DNA of 64,000 nucleotides from assembly GCA_937899105.1 (NCBI GenBank), contig CALBPF010000263.1, positions 1-64,000 on the forward strand, read 5' to 3'. The stretch comes from an uncultured Flammeovirgaceae bacterium. Its GTDB lineage: Bacteria; Bacteroidota; Bacteroidia; Cytophagales; Cyclobacteriaceae. The position numbers and the translations under genes are program-made. Positions 61,164 to 64,000 of the stretch are shown piece by piece (the first letter of the stretch is position 1; every line of letters starts with the position of its first letter). The notes below the pieces were generated by a model. It was not told the DNA's origin and did no database searches. It saw only the letters and a list, made by a program, of their open reading frames with translations.

Positions 61164-62862
61164 ATGAAAGAACCTAAACGGAAATGCAGGTACTTGATTG
61201 TGATGCTTTGGTTGTTATCGTTGAACTCGACAATACACGGCCAAGAGATCGATCTGGAACCGGTAACGGATACCTATGCCATTAGAAATGCCAATATAGT
61301 GCAATCTACCGGGACGAGTGATTAGCATGGGCGCTGTTCTAATAGAAGAAGGTGTAATTAAGTCAGTAGGCAAATCAATCAACATCCCAGCCAATGCAAA
61401 AATCATTGAAGCTGACTCAATGTACATCTATGCCGGTTTTATCGATGGGCTATCGCATATTGGCTTGCCCAAGCCGAAAGAAAAAGCGATTGACAGGAGT
61501 CAAATAAAAGACCCTGCCAACCCACCTAATGATTTGTCTGGAATACAACCTGAAAGGCTGGCAAGCGCCATGCTTGGCCCAAAAGATAAATCAGTTTCTG
61601 ACATGCGGAAAATAGGTTTTACTACGGCACAAGCGGTACCTCATGGACTAATGCTTCCCGGGCAGGGTACCTTGATCTTATTATCAGGAGAAACTCCTGA
61701 TCAGATGGTCTATCGCAAAGAAACTTCCATGTACGCTCAACTTGAAGGCGCCCCAAGGCGATTATATCCTAATACTGTGATAGGCGTTATGGCCAAATAT
61801 CGGGAATTGTACAGACAGGCTGTGCAAAGCAAGGATTATTTGAAAAAGTATAATGCCAATCCTGCGGGAATGGTCAGGCCGGAACAGAATTTCATCGAAG
61901 AAGCTTTTTATCCTGTTATTGAAAAAAAGACACCAGTGACCTTCAGAGCCGAAAGTGTCTTGGATATACAGCGAGCGCTCACTTTGAAATCCGACTTAGG
62001 TTTCGATCTGATGCTGGGAGAGGTAAAACAGGGTTGGGATGTAATTGACAAGATCAAGGCTTCAAATGCCAAGGTATTTTTGTCTCTTGATCTACCCGAA
62101 ATCAAAGAAGAAAAGCAAGACTCTGAGAAAGATGAAGTGTCTGCTTCCAAAACTGAATCTGATTTGGAAAAAGAACGCTTAGAAAAGCGTAAAAAAGAAA
62201 TAATAGATCTGCATTACCAACAGGCATCTACTTTTAAAGACAAAGGTTTGAAATTTGGCTTCTCTACACTCGAGGTTAAACCAAAAGACATAAAGAAAAA
62301 CCTTTCTAAGCTGTTGGAATACGGTATGACTGAGTCAGACTTAATCGCGGCTTTGACGACGCACCCCGCAGAACTTCTTGGTTTATCTACAGTTATGGGT
62401 ACTATTGATCCGGGTAAAATGGCGAATCTGGTTGTTACGGATAAGCCTTATTTCGATGAGAAATCTAATATACGCTATGTAATTGTTGATGGCAATGTGC
62501 AATCATACGAGGTTAAAAAACCGAAGAAGAAAGGAACAGGTAAAGATGCAATGCCGAAAGGTAAATGGTCATATTCCGCAGATACGCCAAACGGTACGGT
62601 AACAGGAGAAATTATTATTACCGGTGAACCAGACGACTACTCAGGTACCATAAGCAATAGCCAAACTGGTCAAACCACTGATTTGACAGAGGTTTCTGTA
62701 GGGGGAGGCAGCTTGTCACTTAGCTTCCCTTTTGACATAGGAGGCAATAACATTCAAATACAAATTACCGCAGAAATTGACGGTAATACGTTTGAAGGTA
62801 ACATGTCGGTGGGGCAGCTAGGAAGTTTTGAAGTAGAAGGGCAGAGTGAACTCAAAAAATAA
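61164..62862 (+). CDS. Amidohydrolase-family secreted protein, interrupted by a +1 frameshift near 61313-61325
   Basis: ATG 61164 gives MKEPKRKCRYLIVMLWLLSLNSTIHGQEIDLEPVTDTYAIRNANIVQSTGTSD*; shifting frame within GGGACGAGTG gives TGRVISMGAVLIEEGVIKSVGKSINIP..., continuing to 62862. Confidence 0.85.
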
Positions 62863-62873
62863 TTCAATCAACC

Positions 62874-64000
62874 ATGAAAAAGAATATTTTATCTGCCCTG
62901 TTACTTCTGATTAGTGTGGGTTTGCAAGCTCAGGAAAAGGGTACTCTTTTAATAAGGAATGGAACCGTTTTAACGATTACCAACGGTATAAAAGAGAACT
63001 CCGATGTTTTGATCAAGGACGGGAAAATTCAGAAAATCGGAACCGGATTGAAAGCTCCGTCTGGCGCCGATGTTATTGATGCCAAAGGTATGTATGTGAT
63101 GCCGGGTATTATTGATGCACACTCTCATATTGCACTTAGCGCCATTAATGAGGCTACCAGCCCGGTAACTGCGGAAGTTTCGACGGGCGATGCAGTGAAC
63201 CCATTAGACATTGCCATATACAGAGCGCTGGCGGGCGGTGTTACTCTTTCACACGCCATGCATGGTTCTGCTAATGCCATAGGAGGTCAATGTGAAACGA
63301 TCAAACATAGATATGGCACTGTTGATCCGGAAGAACTTAAAATGAAGGGTGCGCCCAGGACCATTAAATTTGCCTTAGGGGAAAACCCAACTCGTGTGCA
63401 TGGCTCTGGCAATGGAATACTTCCAAGAACGAGAATGGGAGTAGAAGAAGTATTTAGAAATTCATTTTCCGAGGCCAATGAATATATGGCAGGTTGGAAT
63501 GAATACAACGCCAAAAAGAATCAAAAGGGTTTTAAAGGGGTTGCTCCTAAATATGATTTAAGGTTAGAGACCCTGGCAGATATTCTTAAGGGTAATATAA
63601 TTATCCACTGTCATTCCTACCGCGCAGATGAGATCTATATGCTTATGCAGGTTTGTAAAGATTATGGCATCAAACGTTTGGTATTTCAGCATGTTAATGA
63701 AGGTTTCAAGGTAGCTCCTGAATTAGCTGAGTTTGGCGCCATGGCATCCGTATTTTCTGATTGGTGGGCGTATAAGTTTGAGGTGTATTATTCTACAGCA
63801 TACAATGCCACCATTCTTACAGAGAATAATGTGGTTACTTCCATTAATTCAGATTCAAGAGAGCTCATTCGACACTTATATCACGAGGCGGCAAAAACGC
63901 AAAAATACGGTAGTTTACCCAATGATAAGGCGCTTTCCCTGATTACAATTAATCCGGCCAAGCAACTAGGGATTGATGATCGGGTCGGTTCATTGGAAGA
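62874..64000 (+). CDS. Amidohydrolase-family secreted protein (C-terminus beyond window)
   Basis: Open frame from ATG 62874: MKKNILSALLLLISVGLQAQEKGTLLIRNGTVLTITNGIKENSDVLIKDGKIQKIG...GMYVMPGIIDAHSHIA. Not on the ORF track because it has no stop in the window. Confidence 0.9.
   Translation, partial: MKKNILSALLLLISVGLQAQEKGTLLIRNGTVLTITNGIKENSDVLIKDGKIQKIGTGLKAPSGADVIDAKGMYVMPGIIDAHSHIALSAINEATSPVTAEVSTGDAVNPLDIAIYRALAGGVTLSHAMHGSANAIGGQCETIKHRYGTVDPEELKMKGAPRTIKFALGENPTRVHGSGNGILPRTRMGVEEVFRNSFSEANEYMAGWNEYNAKKNQKGFKGVAPKYDLRLETLADILKGNIIIHCHSYRADEIYMLMQVCKDYGIKRLVFQHVNEGFKVAPELAEFGAMASVFSDWWAYKFEVYYSTAYNATILTENNVVTSINSDSRELIRHLYHEAAKTQKYGSLPNDKALSLITINPAKQLGIDDRVGSLE

Noticed and set aside
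35655-61166. Shared 14-mer AACAAGAATCAATG near 35655 and 61153
   Set aside because: Exact 14-mers are expected by chance several times in 64 kb; the surrounding sequence does not match.

Overview
The window reads as a chromosomal segment from a Bacteroidota (Cytophagales-like) bacterium. Coding density is high and I saw no rRNA, tRNA, CRISPR array, prophage or transposase. Main blocks: (i) a minus-strand exopolysaccharide/capsule cluster (Wza-like, Wzc-like tyrosine kinase, CpsB-like phosphatase, epimerase, GT4) next to a TPR / phosphosulfolactate synthase / DUF368 operon; (ii) hflX, a PlsC-like acyltransferase, a secreted TPR-CHAT protein, recQ and a T9SS-type vanadium haloperoxidase-like protein; (iii) pgk, Sua5, NUDIX, fabI and murI; (iv) a nuoH-IJKLMN locus with a TPR histidine kinase gene between nuoH and nuoI; (v) amidophosphoribosyltransferase, GT9, EVE, a secreted paralogue pair, pyrR-pyrB and cystathionine beta-synthase; (vi) purB, a DUF5916-type protein, a PaaE-like reductase, an M3 peptidase, MarR, an RRM protein, an M28 peptidase, fhs, fdhD and two tandem amidohydrolases. 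No clear new defence or mobile system was found. The strongest anomaly is five interrupted genes in 64 kb: a GT4 with a -1 shift exactly at A_AAA_AAG, nuoM with in-frame TGA, a PurF-like gene with in-frame TGA in a conserved motif, a secreted paralogue with in-frame TAA, and an amidohydrolase with a +1 shift. Other points worth checking are the kinase inside the nuo operon, a TPR protein ending in a DHp-like segment with no ATPase domain, and TAnnTTTG promoter-like boxes 4-7 nt from start codons (possible leaderless mRNAs). All calls come from reading the sequence and from family knowledge; no searches were run.
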